Below, piece by piece: positions 1 to 12,967 of a stretch of DNA of 64,000 nucleotides. Source of the stretch: Acephala macrosclerotiorum. Its lineage: Eukaryota; Ascomycota; Leotiomycetes; Helotiales; Mollisiaceae. Every line of letters starts with the position of its first letter. Positions within the stretch are counted from its first letter, which is position 1. The notes below the pieces were generated by a model. The model was not told the DNA's origin. It worked only from the letters and a program-made list of their open reading frames with translations, and ran no database searches. The stretch is taken from assembly GCA_014904845.1 (NCBI GenBank), contig MU119290.1:124001-188000 (forward strand). Reading direction: 5' to 3'. Made by a program: the position numbers and the translations under genes.

Positions 1-595
1 CAGCAGCTATGAAGCCACCGAGATATATGACTGCCGAAATGAAGGCAAGTGCAGCCCCTATTTTGGCATGATTAGAAGGCGGGGCATGAAGCCGACAAGT
101 GGGCCATCATCCCAAACACTTCTTATAACGTGAGAAAACTATGTTTTGACATCCTAAACTTATTTTTATTTCGAACGTTATCTTACACTTTCATCAAATA
201 ACCCTGCAACAATTACTGACTCGATAGCCTTTGAAGTTGAGGCGAAAAGTCAAGAAGCGAGCGCTTTAAACCTTGCTGCTTCTTTTCTCTGCGTCTTCTT
301 TTTCGGTAGAGAGATTTGATTGTTTGGAGCCACAATCGAATTTTAAAGCTTAGGATTTTGTTTATCCAGCTCCTTTCGCCGTCTAGAAAAGGGAAATTTC
401 GACATCCGAGGGTGGTCACGTGCCAGTGGCTGCATGCTCTTCTTTGGAGAGATGGCGCTGAGGATGCCGGGTTTGAGGGAAATTAAATACCTCGAGTAAA
501 TCTTGACCTTCGATGGTGGATTATGGTCTTACTGAGGGGACATCTCATGGGCTTGATCTTTGCAAAGGTGGTGATCCTCCCGCTCAAACCTACCT
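1..595. other. Left-edge stretch, no supported gene
   Basis: Only short frames occur here; it is the 3' flank of the HET gene. Confidence 0.45.
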
Positions 596-2816
596 TCAGA
601 TCAGAGTAAGCTCCTTGAGCTGCCACCCAAGACCTTTCTCTGTTGCATCATTCTCCTTAGAGAAGATATGCGCTAACCCTACCCTCTCAAAATATCCTTC
701 TCGAGCCGAGGGTTGGATAATCAGTGCGTAGAAATCTTGCCCGCGGCCAGACACATTGTGCACGCCCCCAATCTTCCTCGACCAACCAGAAATCAGAACC
801 ATGCTATAATGAGCTTGCCAGATTTCGGAACGCATGTACCCCGCCTGGCTCCCAAGATCAGAGCGGCCACTCAGGTTAATTGTGCCATATTCATCTGTGC
901 ATAACCATGATTCTGCATCTTCGTCCCATTCGACTTGGTTCCAGGAGTCGGCTCGGCGCCAGAGTCCGCTCATCTTCAATTCCGCATACATGATTTCTCC
1001 GTAATTCTGAGCCATGTCTCCCACGGGTCGGCGAAGTGGAGTCGAGGGTGCGCGTAAGATTCTCACGCGCTGGCCTTTGAAATCGTGGTCCGCGTCATAT
1101 ATGAGGAAAGATAACTTGCCGACGATCGACGCCCAGCTCCACGTCGGAGCACGATATGGTGTAGCTCTTTTGGCTTCCTCAAGGAGATCTGCAGCCCACA
1201 AGAGACCATGGTGGATGTTTCCGATAAACAGACCGGCAACATTCTCATCCTTCAATCTTAGCGTGAAGGCTTGTGTCAACCCAGCAAGGGCTGGGAATAT
1301 ATCTGAAGGACGTGTAAGCTGCCTATTAGAATAGTTGCTAACAACTTCGTACCATCTATTGTACCAGACCTCCGAGGCGTACGCTGGTTGAATCACCGCA
1401 AGTTCTCCTTGCAATGTGAGGAACTTTTTGCTGAGATGCCAGTCCCAATCCACTGACCATCTCCCTTGAACAGCTGTAGGTAGTGGATTCATGTCTCCTT
1501 CCGCGATAATAGTCCCGGCACATGCCCAAAAGATCTGCTGCAACCCGAAATGGATGGTCCGAGGGGAAAGCAAGTTCTCTTGAAGCACCCACCCGCGCTT
1601 CGAGAGGACACTAGCTTCGCCGTACAAACTGATTGTCCAATTATCGAGGAGGGGAAACACTAGTAACTTGTCGTCGGCTTGGCCAGCTTTTCTTTTCCTG
1701 ATGGGAAATGTTGCAAGAAGGCGATTGGCAGTTCTGGGTTTAAAGATGCCATCATTGGCATGCCGAGAAGTTTCAGCAGCAATGTTTAGGATCGAGTATC
1801 GATACACTTGAGCCATCTTCGAGGATTCCTCAACCCAATCTTCGTCGGAGTCTTGAATAATACAAAGCGAGTCGATCCACAAGTGCTGAATTCCAAGCTC
1901 TCTAGTTATGCGGACAGCATCTGCAAAAGTCTTTGGCATACTTTCTATGGGAATTCCATTCCTATGGCGCTCGATGGTAGTTGTAGTTGTAGTAAGTGAT
2001 GAGGATCCACCCCAGCAATGACTTAAAGTCGCCCACTGGAATGAGGACATCTCGGACTCAGTTTCTCTGGCGGTATGATGAAGTTCTAGAAAAGGAATTT
2101 TCTCAGACCCTATGGTCCCGACATTTATTGTTCTCGTTGGCGTAAAGCTCTTTGACGGCAGTTGTGGAGTTATACTCAACTTCTCATCCCACGGACCGTG
2201 ATGACACCATTCGTGATGTGATTGATAGAGATCCTTTGATTCAGACAAACAACATTTAAACCACGCTCGAGCAATATCGAAGCATTCTTTTGACGAGGGA
2301 TCTTCACAAATTGGGCGTCCACTGATAAGACTGGCTGGGAAACTGAATTCAACCCTTCCGACACTGTCAGCTGATCTGGCTTCAGGAAATCGTTGATCAA
2401 AGACAAACTCACCTCTGGCCTCTCTCTCGCTCTTTCTCCGTACGCTCAATACAGGCATGAAAGCGAGCAAAGGCCACATTCCTCATCTCGGAGGGTTGAT
2501 CCAGCGTCTGAGGTTTAAATGTATCTTGGCCACAATATGCAACGAGCTCTGAATTGCCTTGAACTGTGGAGAAATTTTCCTCGCTGTAATTTGGAAGCAT
2601 GGTCAAGTATACCTTTTCGCCTTCTAGACCATGAAAAGTGCTAAGTGACAGACTTTGACTTAATTCGTGAAGTACTACGTCGCAGAACCCACATCCGCTT
2701 TTCGCTGAGGAACGAAGACTGGGTATGTCTTCATGCCATTCGAAGGGACCAGGAACACTCCAACGTGATGGCAATAAATCAAGGATGTTTATTTCCTTGC
2801 ATCTTGGGCAAGACAT
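596..2816 (-). CDS. HET-domain protein (heterokaryon incompatibility family)
   Basis: Two exons, 2816-2413 and 2342-596, joined by a 70-nt intron (donor GTGAGT, acceptor TTCAG) that restores the frame in phase 2, giving about 716 residues. The N-terminus has CxxC pairs (MSCPRC and GCGFC), common upstream of HET domains. The HET core follows: WATLSHCWGG, then MPKTFADAVRITRELGI, then LWIDSLCIIQDSDEDW, ending near YRYSILNIAAETS. These blocks define the family. HET proteins act in non-self recognition and trigger cell death after fusion of unlike hyphae; the partner here cannot be told. It is the first gene of the window, with nothing supported to its left. Confidence in the family is high. Its specific incompatibility role is inferred from the family only. 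Confidence 0.93.
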
Positions 2817-3194
2817 TGTGGCTCAGTGGGTGATATGAAGGGGTGTTTAGAGGTCAAAATGATGCTGAAGATGTCGAGAAAAAGTCGTCGGGAGGGCTGG
2901 GGAAAAAGCAAGGTGCGGATCGTACTAATCGAACATGTGACCAGCCTCCTTCGTCCTTATTGGCTGTGAGCTAGCTGCATGCAGACTGTCACGAAAGGGC
3001 AGCTACGAACGGACAGCTACGGAAAGACAGCTCTGCAATCTACTCAACCCCACCTTCGGGGAAGGGGCTGTCGTAAATCAATATATTCTCCTTATGTCTA
3101 CAAAACAGAAACATATCCCCTATGTTTCCTCTCCATTTCCTAACCCGAGGCCAAGCAAGTCTAACAACTTTTCAACAATACGTCTAACTTCCCC
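2817..3194. other. Intergenic, HET gene promoter side
   Basis: No gene seen. Two near repeats of the form (A)GGGCAGCTACGAACGGACAGCTACGG lie around 2997-3030. Confidence 0.4.
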
Positions 3195-5590
3195 TCATCT
3201 CGTACCTTCATCGTCCTCCTCCAACCACGCTTCATAGCTGAGTTTTTCCAAATTACTTCGCCTCTGTTTGAGTCCTCCACCATCTCCTAGAAGTTTCGCC
3301 GGCTGTCCGGGAGCTTCGTTCAATACTGGAATGTTAGTCGGAGCGCCATTGGCAATCATGTTGACAACGGGTATCGCGGTAGGCTTTCCATTGAGGACGG
3401 CGAGGACAATTGGCAGGACAGTAGATTGACCGTTGACGATAGTTGTAATGTGACTGATTGTGTTGCCTGCCTCTTTGACTTCTTTAAACACTCCGGGTAG
3501 AGCATTGCCAACAACTTTTGCGATTACTGCTGTAGCCGTAGGGAAAATAGCTTTTGCAATGTTTTCGACAGGGCCTGTAGCTGCAGGTACGACATTAGGA
3601 GCAAGCGTGTTGGCGTTGGAGAGCACATTCCCAGCATTGTCGGCTAAGAAATTGACTACATCCGTAGCCTGAGGAAGGATATCACCAGTTAGGGTGGTGA
3701 TCTCAGCGAGCAAATTGCTAGCTGCCTTTTCGATCGCTAATGTTGGTTGTGCATTGCTGACAAGGGAATCTGCAGCACCAAGTGCAGAAGCGACATTCGC
3801 CATGATGGTGCTGAGCAGGCCTCCAGTTAAGCTGCCGACTTGAGCAAGAGCTGAGTTGACGTTGGCCATCGGGGGATTGAGGGCCGTTGCTGCTCCACCA
3901 ACCACGCCGCCCGCGAGGCTAGTTGCCTGACTGAGAACTCCGCTAGGACCTATGCCAAATGCCTCGAGGGACGACGAAGATCCAGCCATTCCATTCAGGC
4001 AGTCCTGAGAACTCTGAACGATGGATCCGTCCATACACGTGACGGTTGCTGATGCCGTTGGTGTCGCTAAAGCCAAGGGACTTGTAGAAGGGAGGATTGG
4101 TGGCTTTGCGGTGAAGCTGGCCATGGTTGATGGGACTGATGTAGTCATAGACCTATGTAAATTGTCAACCTGGATCCTTCGGAGCATCTTGTGACGGTAC
4201 TTGCATTGAAACACTTGAAAGAACACCTGCGGCGGAGTTCACAACTCCTATGCCTCCGCCAGAGGTGGGATTTGGAATGCAATACCAACCTCCACTACAA
4301 GCTCCACATGCCCAACCAAACCCACAAGGAGCGCTTTGTGGTGCCGTCTGTGAAGGCGAACAAAACCATCCATCAGGGCATTCCGAGCAAGAATATCCAG
4401 CATTCGGGCAAGGATGAGATGAGGTCAGGCTCTCTGCAGGGTAGGAACTCGCCATGAAATCGTTCGCAGATGGTGATGCCGTACTTGCCTGGGGGCAGTC
4501 TTCTTTTCGTTTTGCTAGAACACCATTCGCGCATGCCACCGGTGAGGGTTGCATTGGGAGGCTTGTATTTGCGGGCGGAAGGTAAGCAGTTGGCGATGGG
4601 CATACACTGCAAGAACATCATTAGCAATTGAATGATTTCATAGATCGTGGAGGATCCACCTAACAGTTTCCGTGCAAGTGACGGTGAAAGCAGGCACAAA
4701 GCTGAACAGAGTGGCTGTTGATTCATAGTGTGTGCTGTGCCAGGTTTCGGTGACGGTACATGTCGAGGTGACCGGAGCTGGACAGGATGTGCAGGCTGGC
4801 ATGGTCGAGCATGATGGAGCCATCGGTAGTACTGATTTTGATGCCGCCGAAGAAATTAGAGGAGAGGATGTTAAGTTGTGTGGCAATGCAGTGCTTGCGT
4901 GTGAGCTATTGAGCGCCGTTTGTGACAAAAGCAGTTCTGTGGTTGAGGCATGAGAAGATTCTCCAGAAGAAGCAGTCTTGCTGTTGTTCGACAAGAGGGC
5001 TGCCGTAGATGAGAGGAGTCCAGTATTCGAGGCGCTCATAGCTCCAGCTACCATATTTCCCACAATACTATTCGCAGCATTGACCACACCTCCTACAACA
5101 CCAGTTGCTTGATTTATAGCACTTGTGATACCTCCAAGGGCGGTAGGTATTTGTGCTGCCCCTCCAATCAATACGGATGATGTTATGCTTGCTGCAACGG
5201 GCGTGATCGTAGCTGTGAGCGTAGCGGCTTGTGCTATGGCGTTGCTCGCTATGTTCGAACCGTCGTCGAGGAGGGCATTGGCAACAGCTTCAATCGCGTT
5301 CAACATCGGTTCAGCCACTGGATTTACGGCCTTCACTTCTGCCCCGGCTTGCCATTTCGGTGGACTGGTGGTGGTCAGTCGCTGCTCTCCATCTCGGAGA
5401 TTGAAACAACTTACTTCCAAGGCATGTTGAATGTGATCGTTGTCCCATCTCTCCTTCGTATCTTGATTCCATCTTTCCTGACCACAAACAACTTGAAACC
5501 TTCTCCTATAGACACAATGGTAAGTACAGAAAGCCCAATCAGCACTGCGATGGCAATTATTGGCGAGCCGAAACGGCGCATGAACTGCAT
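3195..5590 (-). CDS. Type II membrane-anchored, Ala/Gly/Val-rich repetitive protein with a Cys-rich segment
   Basis: Multi-exon gene. The start is taken at the ATG at 5590 because it gives a short cytoplasmic end and one membrane segment (PIIAIAVLIGLSVLTIVSI). Intron 5414-5365 (50 nt) and intron 4659-4607 (53 nt) keep the frame; a third join near 4215-4150 is needed but its exact sites are uncertain. The ectodomain has degenerate repeats rich in GG, N, A, V and L (VVGGVVNAANSIVG; LAGGVVGGAATALNP), a Ser/Thr stretch, then a compact Cys-rich module around 4260-4420 (CSECPDGWFC, CGACSGGWYC). No catalytic motif and no GPI signal was seen. It may be a cell-wall or surface protein. Function unknown. 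Confidence 0.72.
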
Positions 5591-5933
5591 GGTAAGAAAA
5601 CGAAAGCTCGCATATGTTTGAGTGCAAGAAGAGCGATTGTGCAGGTTGTAGAGATCCAGAAGTGAGAGCACTCTGGAGAGGGAAACTTCAAGGAAAGAAG
5701 TGAGAGCACTTGCAAGCTTGCAAGTTGGTCCTTCCTCCGACAGTAAATCCTAGCCGTCATTGTGAATTTAGTTCCCTGGCTCCTTCCTAGATAGTGTGCG
5801 ACAATTAGATTGCCGAGATCGTGGAAAATGCTGTCAATTCATTGAGGCGTAGCTATTGAACCCAGCTCCCATCCCGATGCAACACCAATTTCATTCCGCA
5901 AATAAAGAAGAACCCAAATACAGATCCCACCAT

Positions 5934-6851
5934 CTAGTATTTCTTACCAGCACGGAGAACATCTCCAAACTCCTCCAAAGGACTTCGGATAAGCTTGGTC
6001 TCCTTCCACAGGTTGGGAGTCAAGTATCCATATGTATTGCCGACAGCGACGAAGGTAGCCTTGAGGGTGTTCTCGAGGGTCTTGGTGGAGCCGGAAGAGG
6101 AGGTGTAGATGTCGTCGACACCGGCAAGTTGGAGAAGACGCTTGACGGCTGGGGAGGCAACGAGACCGGTACCACGGGGAGCTGGGATGAGCTGCAAAAA
6201 GGTCAGAAAGCTGAAGACCGAGCCAGGAATTTGGGAATACTTACACGGACAGAAACGGAACCGCACTTGCCGCTCTCCTTGGTTGGCAGAGAGTGAGGAA
6301 GACCCAAGTTGGTACCCCAATAACCTCTGCGGATTGGCAGAACGCTCAGCTTCGCGATGATGATGGCAGCACGGATAGCAGTTGCGACTTCCTTCGATGT
6401 CTTGATACCGAGCCCGACGTGCCCCTCAGAATCACCGATAACGACGATAGCCTTGAATCGAGTACGTTGACCGGCACGGGTTTGCTTCTGGACAGGCTTG
6501 ATCTGCAAGGACAAAAATATCAGCATCGCATATTCTCCTAATCTGCCATTGTGCGCATACCTTCATAACCTCATCCTTGAGCTTTGGGAGGAAGAAGTCA
6601 ACGATCTGGTACTCCTTGATAGGCAGAGAGTGCAAGTAAATCTCCTCCATCGACTTGATCTTTCCATCCTTCACAAGACGGCCAAGCTTGGTGACAGGTT
6701 GCCATTCCTTCTCCTCGTTCTTGTTGGCACCACGACGAGGTCCACGTCTTCCACGTCCACGTCCACGATCTCCGCGATCTCCTCCACGGTCGCCTCGGGA
6801 TCCGAATCCACCTCCGCGAGCAGCAGCTCCGCCTCTGGGTGCGTCAGCCAT
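5934..6851 (-). CDS. RPS2: 40S ribosomal protein S2 (uS5)
   Basis: Three exons, 6851-6561, 6502-6245 and 6191-5934, joined by introns of 58 and 53 nt with good GT..AG sites and phase 0 joins, giving 268 residues. The N-terminal RGG-rich tail ([20 protein letters not shown]) is typical of eukaryotic S2. The S5 core follows: [17 protein letters not shown], then [27 protein letters not shown] and [15 protein letters not shown]. It is a component of the small ribosomal subunit near the mRNA entry and decoding region. Length and motif order are normal, so the gene looks intact. Confidence 0.98.
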
Positions 6852-7660
6852 GATTGTTCGAATTGATCGGGTGTGTGATGGTCAATTCGGTGAGTTGGCG
6901 TGCGGCGACGTTGTCGTTCGAAAATTCGAGGTCGAAAAAATGATGATTTTCGGGAATGTGTGAATTGTGGAAGTCCGAAATTTAGCGAGGTATTAGCCTG
7001 AAGCCCTGAGGCCGTAGGATCAAGGCCGCAATAGAGGGGCAGGCTTATCACGTGCGCTCTCCTCAAAATCGCGACGCAGTGGAATCACTTGTTTCTTGAG
7101 GATGTAGGTGTAGATCGTTCAGAGACTCAAGTTCGTAATCGTGAAGTTGAAAATATGTGGTGATCTTCATTCAATCGTTCTTACTTTTACAAACTCAACG
7201 CCGCTTGAAATTGACTCCCTCGAACTGAAAGTCGCGCCCTTCCCGATACACCGAGGCATCATAAATACATAGGGGGTATATGTGCTGTTTATCAATTCCC
7301 CAATGCTCCCATTCCAACAATTTCTCAAACTTTCAGCTCAAAAACACAGCACTCCTGCTCCATAAGCAAACGCAACAAAAATTCCTATTTGGAAGACCAT
7401 CCACGCTATGACGGAGCAATCATAACCACATTATTACATTACTCACACCAAGTAGCGCCTATGGATGTATGTGATTCTTCCGAGGTATATGAACCAGCAT
7501 GAAGCCACTCGAGAAGCGCCTGCCTGCCTGTACCAGTGCTTTCATCTTTGCCATGCCATATCCTTTTGATCCCCCATCAACATGCAACCTCCTTTGAACT
7601 CCAACTACCCCAATCGCTCGAAATGTAATGTAATGTTATTCTTGACCCCTTTCCAGCCCG
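6852..7660. other. Intergenic, RPS2 promoter side
   Basis: No gene seen. Frames that overlap the RPS2 start are shadows of its GC-rich 5' exon. Confidence 0.5.
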
Positions 7661-9419
7661 TTACCAAGAAAATGTCGTTTCCCTATATGTATGATTCCCA
7701 CTATCATTTGTCATAGCCGAAGTTAACTGAACCGCTAACCACCGTTCCTCTGAACTCAAATGCATGTAACTAATCGTGTATCGTCTTGCTTCCGGTATCA
7801 GTTCAGCATCATCTTGGATCCCATCCCCTTCGATACTCGACAGCCATGCACAGAGCCTCGCAACGGTGATCGTATCATAACACAAACCTTCCCGGCGGGC
7901 TTTCGACCAGAGGAGTGTTATAGCTTGCCGTCGTATTCGTCGATCTCGGCATTTGGTGGCTGTGACCATGAGAGGGAGGATGGTGCCCATGTCGAGGGTG
8001 AAGCGGGAGGAATTGCTTGGGTCTTCGGAGCTTTGGATTAGTTCTTGGGCTTTGGTTACGATTTCGGCGAAGAGTTCGTTGTATTCGTCGTATAGAAGTT
8101 CGTTGTGCTCTACGCTGGAGGCGAGGAGGACGGTAGCGACGTTGAAGTATATGCTGAGCATGTCGGATGAGTTAGCCATGATATCCCCGGCTCGCACTTC
8201 TTGGGCGAAGATGACTTGGAAGGATGTCCGCCATTGGCCTAATTGTGTCGAGTAGTGGTTGTGCTGGTGGAGCCAAAATGGTGTGGTAAGTTTCTCTGGG
8301 TGTTGGTATGAGTGGGCGACTGATTTTCGATAGAATTGTCCTATCCCTTGCATCAGGAAGTCGAACGACTCTCGCGCTTCCTGCACGCTGTCAAATGATT
8401 CCGCAACGACAACATCTTCCCAGTCCGATTCCGGCATGGGAAAGGGTGGCGGAACAAATAATCCTTGGACATCGAGTCGAGCAAACATCCTTCCGAGATC
8501 ATCAACCAGTCCATCTTGGATCTCAGACAGCGAGTCCTGCGATAACCTCGAGCTCTGTCCCCGCCGTGCTGTTCTCCAGTCGGCAAGAAGTCTCGATCCA
8601 CCGCGGAGATGTGTCAAGGCACCTTCATAACATCCTTGGAGGGCCTCGAAGCTCATGTACAGCACGCAGCATGTGAGAGACGTCCTCAGGTGACGGCGTC
8701 CATCTGAAAGAATCGCTCGCAAGGCGGCGATTGATCTGCTGTATAACCTCAAAGAAAACTTGTGGTGTTCGTCTAGATGTTGATGATCAATCTGTGGAAA
8801 GCCAGAAAGAGAGAGTCTTGTCGGAAAAGATGTAACCTCAAGAGATTTTGCGAGTGCTCCTATGGCGATCGTAACATATCGTATTGGGGCATCTGTATGG
8901 CAGAGTTGAAGGACCTTTTCAGTCCAGAACGCGGGGTCGAATGACCCACATATTTCCGCTGCGGTCTTATCACAAAAACGTTGAAAGTACCGTCGTTCAT
9001 CTGGAGTTCCTGGAATTGCGACAGATGGTGCATACTGCATTACAGACATCGGTCGTGGATGGATTAGTACGGGAGCGACATTTTTGGATGAATCGTCGAG
9101 CGCTTCAGGTGCGTATCCTCCACACTCGCGACCGAGATTCTGGCACCGAATGCAACCCGGTTTGGTCTCATCGCATTTTACACGACGTTGTCTGTTTATG
9201 ATTAGCTGAAACAAACACAGAAAGCTAATTGAAAGAGCATTCGACGTGTGGATGAGAAATGAAGGCCACCCACTTGCAAGTCTGACATCCAGTCTTCGAC
9301 CTCGGTCCACTCTTTCGGAGACCCTGACTCCTCGACGACTGCTCGGGCGAGGCCTGATCTGGGGCTGCGAATTGGTTGAAGAACTTATAAACATTGGGAT
9401 ACGGATGCCTCAATGCCAT
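7661..9419 (-). CDS. Zn2Cys6 (GAL4-type) transcription factor
   Basis: Two exons, 9419-9274 and 9191-7661, with an 82-nt intron inside the zinc cluster. Splicing completes the DNA-binding motif: CQTCK in exon 1 followed by QRRVKCDETKPGC and CIRCQNLGREC in exon 2, matching C-x2-C-x6-C-x5-C-x2-C-x6-C. The product is about 558 residues. The rest resembles the alpha-helical middle region of fungal C6 regulators (FQRFCDKTAAEICGSFDPAFW; TDAPIRYVTIAIGALAKS; ALTHLRGGSRLL). It probably acts in the nucleus on unknown targets. No biosynthetic cluster sits beside it, so no pathway can be assigned. The gene appears intact. Confidence 0.93.
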
Positions 9420-11580
9420 CGTTCTTGTCGTCGAGCAAATATAGGTTCTGCATCAGAGTCGATGCGTGTTGAGCGAGAGAGATTGAACGTGCTGCTTCGG
9501 GATGACTGATGAACGTGTCGGATGTTTGGCATCTGCTCAGAGAACAGCTTCGGACGACTCAGAAGGCCCGGTTGCATATTATTTGGCCTGGCCCCGTCTC
9601 ACAATATGGATCCCTTCGGTACGCCGCTGTCGAGCCTCTCCTTTAGGTATTGCCCATGACGATGGAATGTTCAACCTTGGAAAGGAACAGACTCAAACCT
9701 CGATGAATTGCGCTTTGTTGCTTTATGGGTAATCTATACGGTGTGATGGTGCGCATGGGACCAATCTGGCTAAATTAAAAGCCCAGTGATGTGTGAATCT
9801 GGATAGTTTACCAGCAAATAGATTCCTACATGATGTGACGCTTCCGGGCATGTTGGGTGGACGATTCCCCTCCCTCCAGACAATCCAGAGTGGTTACCAA
9901 AGATGGATAATATGCCAGGGATGGAAACCAGATGAGAGCCAGTCGCAACACAGGAATAGATGAAGTGAGGCCAGGATCTCTCACGTGAGGGCGGGTTGGA
10001 ACTTGGCAAGCTGGGGACCCAAGCCAGATGGTGGCAGGCCCTTTGCGGGAGCATGAAAGTGCAGCAGAGTGGTCCATTCTGGCCTGATGCTGGGCTCTCC
10101 TCAGCGATTGCAAGCCACAGTTCCGACTCGCCTTGGCGGTCCCCAGCGATTTCCCACGAGTCCACCAGTGCGAGCAGTTGGACAGCTTGAGGTTATTCTA
10201 GGGGGCCTGTTCATGCCATGCACACAGTAACAAGCGAGACCGAGTCGTATACTTCATTGGCAGAGACATGATGGAGGGGCCTCTTATACCTGTCTAGCGC
10301 TTAATGGATCACGCTGGCGTGCTGCTGTCGGAGATCCATACCGAAATCCCGGAAGATTCTGCTCCGTCAGTCGGATCGTTCGACGTTCGTGTTGAGGGCG
10401 ACAGGTGTGGCTTGAGTGCGCACAAGTACGAGTCCATGGCGAAGGAAGAAATCAGGATTGCAACTGGATATGTGGCCTTGGTACAGCCCCGGACGTGGAT
10501 GAATGGATGTTGCGGTGCGGTGTAGTCATGCACGCTGCAGAATGGTATTTTTGATGGTTGTGTCTGTGTGCGCGCGTGCTTCATCTCCAGCTGCTGTTGC
10601 AGTAAGGTTGCAGGAGGTTGGCGCCGTGGTGGGGAAGCTAGAGTCTGTTTGGTGGGTCTGCGGTAGTGCTCATCCTTTTGTGGGGGCCGTGATGTATGTC
10701 GTGTAGGTGGCCCAGAGAATCTTTCTTTTCTTTTTGTTCCTGCGTATATCGACAACAAAATATCTCGAAAGGCGTAGCCGCACCTTCAGCCTTACCCGTA
10801 TTGTTGTTTCTCCATGGCCGTTGTGCTTAACATTATCAGCTGTCACGCATACTCTTTCCTTCTCTGGCATTTGCAAACTTTCATGGTCTTGGCGCCCCTT
10901 CATGGATGAGCGTCCCGGAGATGCAAGAACTTTAACTTTAACAACTCTCTGTCCACTTTTCAGGTCTCAAGTGCTGGAGATTCAGGAAGACTTCTCATGA
11001 TCCACTCACTCACTGCAGTGTAGAGAAATATGAACTCAACGGCCATGGACGTCCACGAGTGGCAGTGTTCCAGGATACCTTGATCCTTCTATAATTGAGC
11101 GCCTGTTATACTTCCTGTTCTTGCTCTTTCCCCGGTTGTTCTGTCGCATGTTCTGCCCCCATTCTTGACATTACTGCAAGTACGCTACAAAATGCTAGAT
11201 GCGGAGTGCATGCAAATTAATTACATCTCCGAAAGCGTGTCCTTCCCCCTCAATTGAGGGAAATCAAATTAAGCATACCCCATGCCTTCGAGAACTCTTC
11301 TCTGATCCTAGTCCTGCTTCCCTGTTGGTGATCCGGGACCCACTTGCCACAAGGTCAGATTCATGCACTCGGCAACTGCTAACTTTACTCGCACAAAATC
11401 GAATCTTTCTGACACACTCGGTCCTAAAGCTAATTACGACAGATACTAGAAATTTGAATTGCAATCTTACTTTATTTGCCTGCTTTCGGTTCTTTTTCCG
11501 CTTTCGGCTTGTTGCAAGTGATGCTTTGCCCTAATGTATGCCGCTCGGCATGTGCGTTGACCCCTAGCACTGCTCTAAAC
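9420..11580. other. Gene-poor stretch
   Basis: About 2.1 kb without a supportable gene. Open frames here are short, overlap on both strands, and lack splice continuity or known motifs. The left part presumably holds the promoter of the Zn2Cys6 gene. Confidence 0.5.
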
Positions 11581-12264
11581 CTAACGATCGTCCAACGCAC
11601 GGGATACAAGCATTGCCGAACCTCCTCTACAAGACTTCTTTCCTTTTGGTCCTCCTCGTCTCCCTGTCTAAACTGGGTCGCAGATTGGGTTATTCTGCAT
11701 GTATTAGCCGTTTGAGGAGGCGATCCAGGGTTGGTCTTGAGGGCGGAGGTGGCCGCGAGGGGGACGAGTGGAGGCGATAGTTTTCTGGGAGTTGAGGTCG
11801 AGGGTAGAGTTGAGGTAAATGTTGAGGCAACGATCAGCGCTGAAGTGGGAGCAGATGTAATAATAGATTGGTGGTTTGCATCGCGCGATCCGAGGCGCAT
11901 TGAAGCGCGGATCATGGAGTTCGAGGGAGCTGGTTGGGTTGAGGCTGGAGGGGGAGGAGCAACTCCCGCATTCGAAGGCGTAAGCCTAGCTAAAGCTCCA
12001 TTCATTATCAATCAGTAAGTCATTAGCAAACAATCTTCCTTTAACAGACCATCCTAATAACAAAGCTTATCAAGCCATAGACATCTCCATAGACATCTTC
12101 CATCGCAGGTCAAGAAGCGCGATCACTTACCAGGACGTCCGTTAGCACCATTATCTGCAGAATCAATTAGCTTTGCGCCCATAATCTTAATCAATCACAC
12201 AGAGATACATACCATTTATATCTCTAGATTCATTTCCAGCCGCTCCATGGATTATTCTTGCCAT
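11581..12264 (-). pseudogene. Cys6-array member 1 (decayed)
   Basis: The start ATG at 12264 sits in the same context as other array members (CAACACTTGACAATGGC). Two small phase-1 exons follow (ending near 12210 and 12131 at GTATGT and GTAAGT), then a Ser/Thr/Pro-rich final exon. That exon is open in one frame through the TSTPR-rich stretch. The conserved part then appears in another frame: QPWIASSNG, a stop, QNNPICDP, a stop, then KSCRGGSA. QNNPIC and CRGG are shared with member 4 (15784-16507), which identifies the locus. At least one frameshift and two stops mean the six-cysteine motif cannot be made. An open frame of 179 codons (11472-12011) remains but ends in shifted sequence. Confidence 0.6.
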
Positions 12265-12412
12265 TGTCAAGTGTTGATGGACTTTGTTAGTGGATGTCAG
12301 TCACATGATCTTGTTGAGTTCAAGGTGGGATTCAGGGGCTTAAGAAGGTGTGAATCGAGCTAGCCGAGCGTGGATAGAGCTAGTCATGTCAGGCGACGCA
12401 ATTACGAGCTTG
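12262..12412 (-). repeat. Upstream block shared with 13832-13985
   Basis: Upstream DNA of members 1 and 2 is alike. Shared words in the same order on the + strand are CAAGTGTTG, TCACATGA, AGGGGCTTAAGA, GAGCTAGCCGAGCG, GAGCTAGTCA and a CGACxCAATT. Duplication therefore included the promoter as well as the coding part. Confidence 0.65.
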
Positions 12413-12967
12413 GTCACTAGGTGTTTGTGGTGGATCACGGAGGTACAAAAGGTGAGGTTTAAAAGAAGAAAATCCATGCATTTGCTGATCTAGTAGTTGA
12501 TACCAGATCTCGAAGACCTCATCAGAGAATCGATAGAGACCAGAAAGTCCACCAATGTGTCGAAGACCAAAAGTTCGTTCTCGCTCAAAAGAAAATCCAT
12601 GCGTTTGCTTATCCACCAGCCAATCCCGGACCTCGAAATCCTCCAGTCCAATCATAGCATTTCATGCCAAAAACTGCAAGAGATCGATATGCCGGAAACT
12701 CAAAATTCGCTCACTCGCGTTCAAAATAGCATCATCGCTGCTTGACCCGAATTAGTAATGATCCAGGCTGCTCTGAGATGGTCCTTACCAACACAAAATC
12801 CATACTTTTACCCCCAGCTCCAAATGTCCAAAGGAAGAATCAACTTTGTTTCTGTTAGTAACGCTCCTCTTGAGCTACGACTTTCTAGAAGGGCTGCTTA
12901 CAATTCAAAAGGAAACCACGATATGCTCCTCGCTGTACCAGATTGAATATCAAGAGAAAGAAGTCCA

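Noticed and set aside
6498..7066. Frames overlapping the 5' end of RPS2 on both strands
   Set aside because: They are alternative frames of the RGG-rich exon; RPS2 itself is unambiguous.
9500..11534. Several 60-150-codon frames on both strands
   Set aside because: They overlap each other, have no motifs or splice continuity, and vary in composition; they read as chance frames.
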